Below, piece after piece: positions 43,974-51,857 of a DNA stretch of 51,857 bases. The notes below the pieces were generated by a model. That model had not been told where the DNA came from. It searched no databases and saw nothing but the letters and a program-made list of their open reading frames with translations. Made by a program: the position numbers and the translations under genes. The stretch is taken from NCBI GenBank assembly GCA_965247705.1, contig CBDFHV010000003.1:1-51857 (forward strand), in the 5' to 3' direction. This DNA is from CBDFHV01 sp965247705 (GTDB lineage Bacteria; Pseudomonadota; Alphaproteobacteria; Rhodospirillales; CAMCUA01). Positions within the stretch are counted from its first letter, which is position 1. Each line of letters starts with the position of its first letter.

Positions 43974-44981
43974 ATGGCGGGCAAAAGCCACACCCGCGCG
44001 CCACGCGGCGGCACCGCTGAGATACGCGTCATCGCCGACATTGGCGGCACCAACGCGCGCTTCGCCCTCACCGACGCCGCCGGGCGGGCCGGCGAGGCCC
44101 GTATCCTCAGGTGCGCCGACTACTCCGACCCGGTGGCCGCCGCCGAGGCCTTCCTCGGCGAGACGGCAGCGGCGTCAAGGCCGAAGCGCGGCGTCTTCGC
44201 CGTCGCGTCGCCGGTGACCGGCGACCGGGTGAGCATGACCAATCACCCGTGGTCGTTCTCCGTCGAGGACGTACGCCGGCGCCTCAGCCTCGACGCACTG
44301 AGGGTGATCAACGACTTCGCGGCCATCGCGCTGGCCATTCCCCATCTCGGTGGAGACGACCGCTATCAGCTCGGCGGCGGCGAGCCGGCGCCGGGTACGC
44401 CCGTCGCCGTCCTCGGCCCGGGCACCGGCCTCGGCGTCTCGGCCCTGGTCCCGGCGGCCGGCGGCTGGGCGCCGCTCGCCACCGAGGGCGGCCACATCAC
44501 CATGGCGGCCTTCGACGAGCGCGAGGCGGCGGTGCTGGCGCTGCTGCGCCGCGACCACGGCCACGTCTCGGCCGAGCGCGTCATTTCCGGTCCTGGCCTG
44601 GTCAACCTCTACCGGAGTCTCAGCGCATTGGAGGGGCTGCGGGCCGACCCCGCCGCCACCCCGGACGAGGTGTCTGGGCGCGCCGCCGACGGAACCTGCC
44701 CCGCCGCCGCCGAGGCGCTCGAGATGTTCTGCGCCATGCTCGGCACCGTCGCCTCGGACCTGGCGTTGAGCCTGGGCGCCCGCGGCGGCGTCTACATCGC
44801 CGGCGGAATCGTACCCAAGCTGGGGCCCGCCTTCGCCGCCTCGGGGTTCCGCCGCCGCTTCGAGGACAAGGGGCGCTTCGCGGCCTACCTGGCCGCCATC
44901 CCGGTCTTCGTCATCACCCACCCCCTGCCGGCCTTCGTCGGCCTCGGCGCCGCTGTGGGCGCGGCGGCGGAGGGCGCCTGA
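43974..44981 (+). CDS. glk: Glucokinase
   Basis: 335 residues of the Glk (non-ROK) family. The ATG at 43974 lies five bases after the otsA stop. VIADIGGTNARFALTD is the ATP phosphate-binding loop (about residue 18), VINDFAAIALAIP carries the catalytic Asp, and VLGPGTGLGVS and ATEGGHITMA bind glucose. It phosphorylates glucose to glucose 6-phosphate, the acceptor used by OtsA and a product of handling trehalose with the GH15 enzyme. The N-terminal 15 residues are basic and variable. Last gene of the three-gene group; it converges with the cyclase gene, 18 bp away. Confidence 0.93.
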   Translation: MAGKSHTRAPRGGTAEIRVIADIGGTNARFALTDAAGRAGEARILRCADYSDPVAAAEAFLGETAAASRPKRGVFAVASPVTGDRVSMTNHPWSFSVEDVRRRLSLDALRVINDFAAIALAIPHLGGDDRYQLGGGEPAPGTPVAVLGPGTGLGVSALVPAAGGWAPLATEGGHITMAAFDEREAAVLALLRRDHGHVSAERVISGPGLVNLYRSLSALEGLRADPAATPDEVSGRAADGTCPAAAEALEMFCAMLGTVASDLALSLGARGGVYIAGGIVPKLGPAFAASGFRRRFEDKGRFAAYLAAIPVFVITHPLPAFVGLGAAVGAAAEGA

Positions 44982-44999
44982 TACCAGCGCTCCTTTCGT

Positions 45000-46232
45000 T
45001 CAGCGCAGATCGTCCAGGGAAAAGACCTCGACCGCATCCCCTACGCCTCGCAGTTCGTGGCGTCCGAGGGACCGCCATTCGGCGGCGAGGTTGTGGGCGA
45101 AATCGGCGCTCACCACCACCCGATGCCCGAGGCTCTTGGTTAGATCCTCGATGCGCGCCGCCTCGTTGGCGGCCGGCCCGATCACCGAGAACTCCAGGCG
45201 TTCCGGCACGCCGATGTTGCCGTACAGCACATCGCCGACGTGCAACCCCAGGCCGAAAGCAAGGGCCTCGGAGCCCGCTTGGGAACGCTGCCGGTTGACC
45301 TCGGCCAAGCGCTCTCCCGCTTCGCGCGCCGCGGCCAGGGCGTTCTCGCAGGCAACCTGCGCGGTGGTTGCGCCGTCCCGGATGGGAAAGATGGCAAGCA
45401 CGGCGTCGCCGATGAAGCGCAGGACCTCGCCGCCGTTGGCCAGCACGGCGCCGGCGGTGCACTCGAAATAGGTATTCAGGACGCCGAGAAACTCCTCCGC
45501 CGGCATGACATCGGCCATGGACGTCGAGTTCCTGAGGTCCGAGTACCAGATGACGGCGTGGATGGTCTCGCCGTCGCCGCGATGGATTTGGCCGTGGAGG
45601 ACCTGGCGGCCGGCGTCCGGCCCCAGGTAGGTAGTCAGCACGTTGCGTGCGGTTTGGTCCTTGATTATGACCTTGCAGGCGACGGCGAGCCGCCTTTGGA
45701 TGCGCAGGAGGGAGCGGACGTCATGGTCGCTGAAGCCGGACGGACGGTCGGTCGCCCAGGACCCGATGATGCCGTCCCGTGACTGGCTGCCGGACTCGCC
45801 GCTTCCGAAGGCCACCAGATAAGCGAGGTAGTCGGTCGCCCCCCGATCGCGGAGTTCGACCAGCAGGGGAAAATCCAACAGGGCCTCGGTGCCGGTGAGG
45901 CGACGGCGCAGGAACGGGACCCCGGTCTCGATCATGTGGAAAGCGGGACTCTTGCGCCACGCCTCCGATGTATGCTGGCCGTGGGGAATGTCGGCGCTGC
46001 CGAGGCCCTCGTCTCGCTCCCATATCAGTGAGATCGCCTCGATCAGCGGGTGAAGGGTGGGGTAGCCGACGTGGGCGCGCCAGAGGGGAATGCCGGCGGC
46101 CCGCAGGCGGTTGCAGCACCCTTCCACCAGGTGCTCCATCTGGGCCTCGCCCAGGGCCTGGGTCATCAGCCAGTCGGCGACCGTCCCGACGAGATCGGGA
46201 CCGGCCTCCGTTTCAAGGTCTTCCGTGGTCAT
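45000..46232 (-). CDS. Class III adenylate/guanylate cyclase
   Basis: 410 residues. The N-terminal 190 residues form a domain common in alphaproteobacterial cyclases (LRAAGIPLWRAHVGYPTLHP). The catalytic domain follows (about 225-405): VIWYSDLRNSTSMAD has the first metal Asp, GGEVLRFIGDAVLAIFP the second, and GPAANEAARIEDLTK the transition-state Asn and Arg. In the FIGD loop the residue that is usually Lys in adenylate cyclases is Arg (VLRFIGD), so nucleotide specificity should not be assumed. No membrane span is visible, so it is probably cytoplasmic. It may sense a condition through the N-terminal domain. Confidence 0.9.
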   Translation of the reverse strand: MTTEDLETEAGPDLVGTVADWLMTQALGEAQMEHLVEGCCNRLRAAGIPLWRAHVGYPTLHPLIEAISLIWERDEGLGSADIPHGQHTSEAWRKSPAFHMIETGVPFLRRRLTGTEALLDFPLLVELRDRGATDYLAYLVAFGSGESGSQSRDGIIGSWATDRPSGFSDHDVRSLLRIQRRLAVACKVIIKDQTARNVLTTYLGPDAGRQVLHGQIHRGDGETIHAVIWYSDLRNSTSMADVMPAEEFLGVLNTYFECTAGAVLANGGEVLRFIGDAVLAIFPIRDGATTAQVACENALAAAREAGERLAEVNRQRSQAGSEALAFGLGLHVGDVLYGNIGVPERLEFSVIGPAANEAARIEDLTKSLGHRVVVSADFAHNLAAEWRSLGRHELRGVGDAVEVFSLDDLR

Positions 46233-46293
46233 GGTGGGTTCCGTCCCGCCCGGGATACGATTTCGGTCCAGGACTTATCACGTAGCGACGCAC

Positions 46294-46686
46294 TCAGGCG
46301 CCCCGGAACAAGGCCTCGATGACCGGGCAGGCGGGCACGGTTCCGCCCTCGCACTCGGCCGCCATGTCGCCGAGAACCCCCTCCATCACCTTCAGATCTG
46401 CGATCTTGCGGCGCACCTCGTCGAGGTGGTCCAGGGTCAGGGCCTGGACCTCGTCGCAGGTATGGCCGCCGCCGTCGACCAGGGCGAGCAGGCCCCGCAC
46501 GTCCTTGAGCGCGAACCCCAACTGGCGGCCGCGGCGGATGAAGGTGAGCCGTTTGAGGTGATCGACGCCGTAGATGCGGTGCCCGCCGGCGCTGCGCGGC
46601 GGCGCCGGCAGGAGCCCGACGCGCTCGTAGTAGCGGATGGTCTCGATGTTGCAGCCGGTGTGCCGCGAAAGCGCGCCGATGGGCAT
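46294..46686 (-). CDS. merR: MerR-type mercury-responsive regulator
   Basis: About 130 residues from the ATG at 46686 (MPIGALSRHTG). The open frame continues upstream to 46851 without MerR homology, so I reject the longer form. The N-terminal winged helix holds NIETIRYYERVGLLP, followed by the dimer helix. The three Hg-binding Cys of MerR are all present: HTCDEVQ, AECEGG and PACPVI. It represses and, with Hg(II), activates the divergent operon by untwisting a promoter with a long spacer. The promoter must lie in 46687-46868, but I could not fix the operator. Confidence 0.9.
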   Translation of the reverse strand: MPIGALSRHTGCNIETIRYYERVGLLPAPPRSAGGHRIYGVDHLKRLTFIRRGRQLGFALKDVRGLLALVDGGGHTCDEVQALTLDHLDEVRRKIADLKVMEGVLGDMAAECEGGTVPACPVIEALFRGA

Positions 46687-46868
46687 CGTCTCGGGGTCGG
46701 AGGCCGCCAGGCCTCGGCGCTCGATCGACCATTTGGTGGACGAACCCGGGTGCCACCAATGAATTTGGCCCTCCTTGAACCGGGTTTCCATCAGGGTAGT
46801 TTTAACTGATACAGGAATTCCTATACGGCGCTCTAGCATGGAATGGCGCAAACACGAACGGAAACGGC

Positions 46869-47356
46869 ATGAACGAGCACCGAGGGGACGTTATTTCCTC
46901 GTCGCCGGCTCGGGCGTCGGCAACGGCGGTGGAACGGCCCCCGTGGCCCCGGGGGTCGCGGGGGCGCCCCCCGCAATTAATATACGGGGACACCCCGTGG
47001 CCCCGGGGTCTGCTTTCCACCGGTGGGCTCCTCGGGGCGGTTGCCTCGGCGTCGTGCTGCATCGTCCCCCTGGTCCTGTTCAGCCTCGGCGCCACGGGGG
47101 CATGGATCGGCAGACTCTCGAGCATGTATCCATACAAGTGGTATTTCTTCGCCGCGACGGCGGTATTCCTCGCCGGCGGATTTTACATGGTTTACCGCAG
47201 GCGACCGGCGGACGAGTGCGAGGCGGGCGCATCTTGCGCCACGCCCCTTGGCGAGCGTATCAGCGTATCAACAAGGCGGTCCTGTGGAGCGCCACCGTCC
47301 TTGTGCTCGCCGCGGTGGCGTTTCCGTACGTCGCGCCGGCGTTCCTTGAATCCTAA
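46869..47356 (+). pseudogene. merT: merT, mercuric transport protein gene with a frameshift
   Basis: Inner-membrane protein that passes Hg(II) from MerP to MerA. The start ATG at 46869 leads to a transporter with GLLSTGGLLGAVASASCCIV (first Cys pair in span 1) and WYFFAATAVFLAGGFYMVYR. A second, cytoplasmic Cys pair follows in CEAGASC. At 47255-47270 the 8-mer GCGTATCA is repeated in tandem, which shifts the frame. The last span (NKAVLWSATVLVLAAVAFPY) is in the next frame and ends at 47356. Removing one 8-mer restores LGERINKAVLWS. Also, residues 26-43 lie in a GC-rich 54-bp in-frame insertion flanked by CCCCGTGGCCCCGGGG. The truncated product keeps both Cys pairs but lacks the third span. 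Confidence 0.88.
47255..47270 (+). repeat. 8-bp tandem duplication in merT
   Basis: GCGTATCA occurs twice in a row and causes the merT frameshift. Replication slippage would explain it. Confidence 0.92.
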
Positions 47357-47382
47357 TCAGGCCAACCGAGACGGAGCCCATC

Positions 47383-47709
47383 ATGAAACGCATCTTTCTC
47401 GCCGCCGCAATGGCGCTATCGCTCCTCGCCAGCGGCGTGACCCTCGCCCAATCGACGGTCCCCTCCACCCCCGCCGCGACGCAACCGGACCTGCGAACGG
47501 CCAAGCTGTCGGTCGAGGGGCTGTGGTGTGCGTCCTGCGGTTACATCGTCGGCCAGGCCCTGAAGAGGAAGGCCGGCGTCGTCGATGCCAAGGTGTCCAT
47601 GCGCACCAAGACGGCGACCGTGGTCTACGATCCGTCGACCATCGACATCGGTGCCCTGGTCGCTGTAACCGCGGAGTACGGGTTTCCGTCGCGGATCATT
47701 AGCCAATAG
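47383..47709 (+). CDS. merP: Periplasmic mercury-binding protein
   Basis: 108 residues: a signal peptide (about 1-23, ending TLAQ), a short Pro/Thr-rich linker, and an HMA domain (about 38-108). The metal site reads GLWCASCGY, the CxxC of the family, although the residue before the first Cys is Trp where Thr or Met is usual. It captures Hg(II) in the periplasm and hands it to the membrane transporter. A GGAG-type site lies before the ATG, and merT ends 26 bp upstream. Confidence 0.93.
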   Translation: MKRIFLAAAMALSLLASGVTLAQSTVPSTPAATQPDLRTAKLSVEGLWCASCGYIVGQALKRKAGVVDAKVSMRTKTATVVYDPSTIDIGALVAVTAEYGFPSRIISQ

Positions 47710-47802
47710 GCCATGATTCAATAATCCTGACTCGCCGGCGGCCGGGCGGTCTCCGGCCCAATGGCATTGAAATGTGAGATGGCAAAAGAGGATTGACGGA
47801 CC

Positions 47803-48030
47803 ATGAAGGAAAAATCGCTGCTGCGTACCGGCCTCGTCGGAAGCGCCGTCGCCGCGCTTTGTTGTTTCACCCCGATCCTGGTCGTCCTTCTCGGCACGGT
47901 TGGGCTTTCCGCCTGGCTGGGCTGGCTCGATTACGTGCTCTTCCCGGCCCTGGCCGGGTTCCTGGGACTCACGGCCTATGCCCTGGTCCGGCGGCGGGCG
48001 GCGGGTAATGGCGGCGGGGCCACCCGATGA
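47803..48030 (+). CDS. merF: Mercury transporter of the MerF type
   Basis: 75 residues with two membrane spans. The first span holds the Hg-binding Cys pair (SAVAALCCFTPILVVLLG, about residues 14-31) and the second runs through LDYVLFPALAGFLGLTAYALV. MerF proteins usually have a second Cys pair near the C-terminus; this one ends RRRAAGNGGGATR and lacks it. Since merT is frameshifted, this may be the main intact Hg(II) importer of the operon. The stop overlaps the start of merA. Confidence 0.88.
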   Translation: MKEKSLLRTGLVGSAVAALCCFTPILVVLLGTVGLSAWLGWLDYVLFPALAGFLGLTAYALVRRRAAGNGGGATR

Positions 48031-49439
48031 ACGGGCGCGGAGGGGACGGCTTCGACCTAGCGATCGTCGGCGCCGGCTCGGCGGGCTTTTCGGCCGCCAT
48101 CCGCGGCGCCGAGTTGGGCGCCCGGGTGGCACTCGTCGGCTTTGGCACCATCGGTGGGACCTGCGTCAACATCGGATGCGTGCCGTCGAAGACCCTGATC
48201 CGGGCGACGGAGGCCTTGCACCAGGCACGGGCCGCGGGGCGCTTCGACGGCCTCGGCGGCACCGCCGAGGTGGTGGACTGGGGCGCCGTCATCGCCCAGA
48301 AGGACGACCTGGTGGCCGACCTGCGCCGCGCCAAGTACCAAGACCTGCTGGGCGCCTATCCCTCGATTTCCTACCGCGACGGCCCGGCTCGGCTGACCGG
48401 CGGCGGCGTGGCGGTGAACGGGGAGACGCTGGCGGTCGACAAGGTCATCGTCGCCACCGGCGCCGCCCCCGCTGTGGCGGCGGTCCCGGGCATCGACGAC
48501 GTCCCCGTCCTGACCAGCACGGCGGCGATGGAGATGGAGCGCCTGCCCGTCTCTCTCCTCGTCGTCGGGGGCGGCTACATCGGCTGCGAGCTGGCCCAGA
48601 TGTTCGCCCGCGCTGGGGTGGCGGTGACGATGGTCATGCGCAGCCGCCTGCTGCCCCAGGCCGAGCCTGAGATCGGCGAGGCGTTGGCCGGCGTCCTCGC
48701 GGGCGAGGGCCTCACCGTGATCGACGGGGTGGCGTACCGGGCCATCCGCCGCACCCGAACCGGCGTCGCCTTGACCGTCGCCGTCGAGGGCCGCGACGAG
48801 ACCATCGAGGCGGAAAAGATCCTGGTGACGACCGGCCGCCGCCCCAATACGAGCGACCTGGGTCTGGAGGACGTGGGCGTCGCGCTGGCCGCGGACGGCG
48901 CCGTCGAGGTGGACGAGCACATGCGCACCAGCCGGCCGGGCACCTACGCGGCCGGCGATGTGACGGGCCGCGATCAGTTCGTCTACATGGCCGCCTACGG
49001 GGCCAAGGTCGCGGCCGAGAACGCCCTCAATGGCGATACCCGGACCTATGACGCCACGGCCATGCCCTGGGTGGTGTTCACCGACCCGCAGGCGGCGGGC
49101 GTCGGCCTCACCGAGGCGCAAGCCCGGGCGCGGGGCCTCGAGGTGCGCGCCTCGACCCTCGAGCTTGCCCACCTTCCCCGGGCCTTGGCCGCCCGCGATA
49201 CCCGCGGCCTGATCAAGCTGGTGGCGGAAATTGGGACCGACCGTTTGCTCGGCGCCCACGTCTTGGCGCCGGAAGGGGGCGACACCATCCAGACCGCCGC
49301 CATGGCGATCAAGGGCGGGCTCACCGTCGCCGACCTGGCCGAGACCCTTTTCCCCTATCTCACCACGGTGGAGGGCCTGAAGCTGGCGGCCCTGGCCTTC
49401 GACAAGGACGTGAGCAAGCTTTCCTGCTGTGCCGGGTAG
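48027..49439 (+). CDS. merA: Mercuric reductase
   Basis: 470 residues, the length of MerA without the N-terminal HMA domain. FAD-binding GAGSAGFSAAIRGAELG begins near residue 15, and the redox-active pair is in GGTCVNIGCVPSK (about 43-55). The NADPH-binding VVGGGYIGCELAQMFARAG lies near 180, and the dimerisation domain ends in the Cys pair SCCAG that receives Hg(II). It reduces Hg(II) to Hg(0) with NADPH. Translationally coupled to merF through an ATGA overlap. Confidence 0.95.
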   Translation: MNGRGGDGFDLAIVGAGSAGFSAAIRGAELGARVALVGFGTIGGTCVNIGCVPSKTLIRATEALHQARAAGRFDGLGGTAEVVDWGAVIAQKDDLVADLRRAKYQDLLGAYPSISYRDGPARLTGGGVAVNGETLAVDKVIVATGAAPAVAAVPGIDDVPVLTSTAAMEMERLPVSLLVVGGGYIGCELAQMFARAGVAVTMVMRSRLLPQAEPEIGEALAGVLAGEGLTVIDGVAYRAIRRTRTGVALTVAVEGRDETIEAEKILVTTGRRPNTSDLGLEDVGVALAADGAVEVDEHMRTSRPGTYAAGDVTGRDQFVYMAAYGAKVAAENALNGDTRTYDATAMPWVVFTDPQAAGVGLTEAQARARGLEVRASTLELAHLPRALAARDTRGLIKLVAEIGTDRLLGAHVLAPEGGDTIQTAAMAIKGGLTVADLAETLFPYLTTVEGLKLAALAFDKDVSKLSCCAG

Positions 49440-49450
49440 AGGAGGACGGG

Positions 49451-49735
49451 ATGGAGGATGAACCGAGAGGCGGCGGCCGTGGGCTGATTCTGGGGGCGGT
49501 CGCCATGATCGCCTGCTGCGCCGTGCCGGTGCTCATCGCGGGTGGCGCCTTGACCGGGTTCGGTGCCTGGTTGTCCGGTGGAGGTCTGACTTGGCTCGTC
49601 GTCGCGGCGATCGGCGTGGCGGCGGGATTTTTGCTCTGGCGACGCCGCGCCGGGGAAGTCCGGACGGGCTCCGCCGCGGGCGGGATCGGCCGGGCGGACC
49701 ACCGCCCGCCGGGCGGGACAAGACCGAAAGCATGA
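49451..49735 (+). CDS. Small membrane protein with a Cys pair, mercury-operon associated
   Basis: 94 residues with two spans. The first contains MIACCAVPVLIAGG, a vicinal Cys pair in the same place as in MerF and MerT, and the second runs LTWLVVAAIGVAAGFLLW. The N- and C-termini are hydrophilic and rich in Gly and Arg. It starts 11 bp after merA with GGAGG-type sites nearby and its stop overlaps the next ATG. A role in Hg(II) transport is inferred from the Cys pair and position. I cannot match it to merC or merE. Confidence 0.8.
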   Translation: MEDEPRGGGRGLILGAVAMIACCAVPVLIAGGALTGFGAWLSGGGLTWLVVAAIGVAAGFLLWRRRAGEVRTGSAAGGIGRADHRPPGGTRPKA

Positions 49736-50124
49736 TGGAAACCACCACGCGGAAGCGGAAGGACTGGGTGGGCAATCCCCGCGAATTCGCCGTCGCATGG
49801 GGGTTGCCGATCGCGGCCCTGGTTGGCGCCTCTCTTTTCGATCCCCTTGCAAGGACGCTGATATGGGCCGTCGCCCTCGTCTGGATGGGCGTGGCTTGCC
49901 TGGCCAATGCCCGGCGTTGCGGGCGAACGCACTGCTACTTCACCGGTCCGTTTTTCCTGATCATGACGGTTCCCGTGCTGCTTCACGGCTTTGAAATTCT
50001 ACCCCTCGGGGCGCAAGGCTGGAGATGGCTGGGCGCCACGATCTCGGTTGGCGGAGTGGCCTTGTGGCTCCTGCCGGAGTTCTTGTGGGGCAGGTTTGCC
50101 GTGGGTCCGGAACGACCGGACTGA
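49735..50124 (+). CDS. Membrane protein at the end of the mercury operon
   Basis: About 129 residues, four predicted spans. The ATG at 49735 or 49732 overlaps the preceding stop. A loop after the second span reads CLANARRCGRTHCYFTGPFF, with three Cys and a His, which could bind a metal. Proteins with this block occur next to merA in other environmental bacteria as far as I recall, without a known function. Co-transcription with merA is very likely from the overlaps. A part in mercury handling is inference. Confidence 0.75.
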   Translation: METTTRKRKDWVGNPREFAVAWGLPIAALVGASLFDPLARTLIWAVALVWMGVACLANARRCGRTHCYFTGPFFLIMTVPVLLHGFEILPLGAQGWRWLGATISVGGVALWLLPEFLWGRFAVGPERPD

Positions 50125-50351
50125 GGCACAATGCGAGGACGGTGCCAGGAGCGAAATCGTGCGGGATAGGAAGACGGGTTCGACAGCCGACATTCGTCGG
50201 GCGGGCATTGCGCCAGCCGATCTTATCCCGACGGCGCCGCCGCGCCGTGGAAAACCGTCCCTCAACGGCCAGAAATCGATAGTAAAGGACGGGCCGCGAT
50301 ACTATCTGTAGGCGTCGTATCGCCGACTGATCCGATCTAAGGAGAAGTAGA

Positions 50352-50639
50352 ATGGTTGCCGACTTCGTTGGGCTGAACACGTTCATTCCGAGCGCCGCCG
50401 GCCTCCCCAAGACCTTGGCTACGACCCCCGCCGAGCAGGTTCAGCGGAACGAGCAGGAGGGCGCGAACCAGCAAGCGGTCGCGCAAGCCTCCAGCCAAAA
50501 ACCCGAGAACCAAGGTCAAACGCCGCAGACCCAAACGACTGTCGCGGTGACCCAATTTCAGGAGCCGGACACCGACGGCGGCGGCGATTCCGACACCGAC
50601 ACCACCAACCGAGGCGCCAGCGTCGATATCGAGGCCTAA
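50352..50639 (+). CDS. Small disordered Gln-rich protein
   Basis: 95 residues with AAGGAGAAG just before the ATG. After a short N-terminal motif (MVADFVGLNTFIPSAAGLP) the chain is low in complexity: Gln-, Glu- and Thr-rich (about 25-70) and then Asp/Gly-rich (EPDTDGGGDSDTDTTN). No signal peptide or membrane span. The good ribosome binding site supports expression. Function unknown. Confidence 0.6.
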   Translation: MVADFVGLNTFIPSAAGLPKTLATTPAEQVQRNEQEGANQQAVAQASSQKPENQGQTPQTQTTVAVTQFQEPDTDGGGDSDTDTTNRGASVDIEA

Positions 50640-50864
50640 AATCGTCTGTCGGCCAGTCGGGCGGCGGTCCCCGAAACGGGGGCCATGGTTTCGACCGACC
50701 CATCCTTTATCGCGGCCCTGGGGTCTTTATCTTTTCGCCTTAATCTAAGTCGCATCCCCCTCAAGACTCTACGGAACCTTTCAATTCTGCCTTTGGATGA
50801 GATGTTCACTTCGTTCGGTGGCAGGAGAATGTATCCGTGGCGTGCGATCGAAACGAGTGGGGTC
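50640..50864. other. Short gap between convergent genes
   Basis: No gene or strong terminator recognised. Confidence 0.4.
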
Positions 50865-51635
50865 CTATCCATAAGCAATACAATAGACGTTTCTTGTATC
50901 CTCGCTTGCAGGATTGCCGCTACCCCACTCGCACATCGCCACCGGCTCAAGCCCGGCCTCCCGCATCATTTCCAGCAACTCCGGTTCAAACAGGTATCTC
51001 ACGGAGTGAGTTTCGTGAAAATTGTGGGAGTCGCCCGTCCGCCGGTCGGGTACGGCGATTTCATAGGCAATATTCACGCGATTCATTGATGGGTCCAGTG
51101 TCGATGTGCCGGTCCTCACCACCTCGTTTTCGATATCCGTCATGCGTTTGACGCTGACCTTCGGAGGGTCGCGCAAAACGGCGGGGCCGTACCAAAAGTC
51201 AAATTGAAAAAAACCGCCTTCCGCGAGTGAAGCCCGCACGTTGGCGAAGAAAACCCTGAGGTCCGAGTCGCTGGTTTGATAGCAGATGACGTGGAACAAG
51301 GACACGACCACATCGAATTGCCGCCCCGGTTCCAGTTTTCTGATATCTGCTTCGGTGTAAATAAGTCGCGCCTTCGCGTCCGGAGCCAATAGCTCCTATT
51401 TTCGCTCCGCGACCTCCAGCATTTGAGAGCTCCTGTCCAAGCCAACCACTTGGTATCCAAATTGCGCGAAGAACATGGCATGCGTGCCGGTTCCGCAGCC
51501 GACGTCCAACCGGCTGCGACTCGCCGGACGATGTTCCTGAATCAGCCGATGGACCATCTCGGCCTCATCCTGATAATGCTTGTCTTGATAGAGAAGATCA
51601 TAGTACCGGGCGTAAGCGTCGAAGACGGTGGTCAA
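50865..51635 (-). pseudogene. SAM-dependent methyltransferase gene with one in-frame stop
   Basis: The gene encodes a class I methyltransferase of about 256 residues. The start is a TTG at 51635 (MTTVFDAYARYYDLLYQDKH) without a strong ribosome binding site. The SAM-binding motif RLDVGCGTGTHAMFFAQ lies near residue 42 and GLDRSSQMLEVA near 65. A TAG at 51398-51396 then interrupts the same frame (VAERK, stop, ELLAPDAKAR). The rest continues intact: FDVVVSLFHVICYQ, then GGFFQFDFWYGPAVL and a C-terminal VRYLFEPELLEMMREAGLEP. A single base change from a sense codon explains it. Either the gene is dead, the stop is read through, or the base is a sequencing error. Confidence 0.85.
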
Positions 51636-51857
51636 TTTCGACCGACCCTTTCCCGGGCCTTTTCCCGGAGCTGTCTTCGTAATTCGTGGAGGCGTTTCTT
51701 CCCCACCTCGGCCAATCCCGCCGCCGGGAGAGGCGGCGCGTCTGGCGATCGAGAAACGAGGCTATGATGGTCCGGCCATACGGGCTCGGAGAGGCGAGAC
51801 GGCGAGAAGCTATGGTGCGCTTGCGAGGACAGATGGTTTCCGGGCGCGCGGCCCGTG
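51636..51857. other. End of the window, nothing assigned
   Basis: A plus-strand ATG at 51765 opens a frame to the window edge (MVRPYGLGEARRREAMVRLR), and the minus strand is also open in part. Too short to call. Confidence 0.3.

Noticed and set aside
46869..47702. Single 277-residue merT-merP fusion protein
   Set aside because: After 47270 the frame is not homologous to anything; it results from the 8-bp duplication, and merP has its own start and signal peptide in a different frame.

Overview
The window reads like a GC-rich alphaproteobacterial chromosome, most likely Rhodospirillales-like. That assignment is inference: it rests on codon use, on the gene repertoire (OtsA next to a GH15 enzyme, rhizobial-type class III cyclase, TRAP transporter, HyuA/HyuB) and on general resemblance, not on a marker gene.

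Layout. 1-8.5 kb: an unassigned partial gene, an IS630-family element read by a -1 frameshift, a pair of related palindromes, a small TTG-start membrane protein, a group II intron carrying a reverse transcriptase, then manC, a small membrane protein, a VanZ-domain protein and a PPP-type phosphatase. 8.5-9.7 kb: relics of a tyrosine integrase and of a large serine recombinase. A 37-bp sequence at the end of the recombinase relic recurs at 36.9 kb with one mismatch and looks like the 3' end of an initiator tRNA, so the 27.8 kb between the copies may be an integrated island. 9.8-30.4 kb: an unusual catabolic locus. It has hyuA on the minus strand, and on the plus strand a fold-type I PLP enzyme followed by hyuB and a second hyuB-type gene. 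That hyuB pair is then duplicated in tandem, with a deleted scrap of the PLP gene left at the junction. A convergent minus-strand series follows: SDR, amidohydrolase relic, DMT permease, complete TRAP transporter, MmgE/PrpD protein and a DSD1-type PLP lyase. Two cupin genes (one truncated) and an alpha/beta hydrolase complete it. No protein regulator is visible. Two 66-bp copies of a foldable repeat lie directly upstream of hyuA.

30.4-38 kb: a dense pile of mobile DNA. An IS21-family element interrupts the hydrolase with an 8-bp target duplication. An IS1595-family element sits at the hydrolase stop codon and is itself split by an IS256-family element with a 9-bp duplication. A 179-bp MITE, the second 37-bp repeat, and relics of an OLD-type ATPase/nuclease and of a Toprim protein follow, ending at tRNA-Val(GAC).

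38-45 kb: N-formylglutamate amidohydrolase, a lytic transglycosylase, then a tight GH15-otsA-glk group that fits trehalose and glucose metabolism. 45-46.2 kb: a class III nucleotide cyclase. 46.3-50.1 kb: a mercury-resistance locus, merR divergent from merT-merP-merF-merA plus two small membrane proteins. merT is frameshifted by an 8-bp tandem duplication. 50.3-51.6 kb: a small disordered protein and a methyltransferase gene split by one in-frame stop codon.

Taken together, the hyu locus has the parts to import a carboxylate-type solute (TRAP), open or carboxylate a cyclic amide with ATP (HyuA/HyuB), and cleave or isomerise a beta-hydroxy amino acid (two PLP enzymes, MmgE/PrpD). The substrate cannot be named from sequence.
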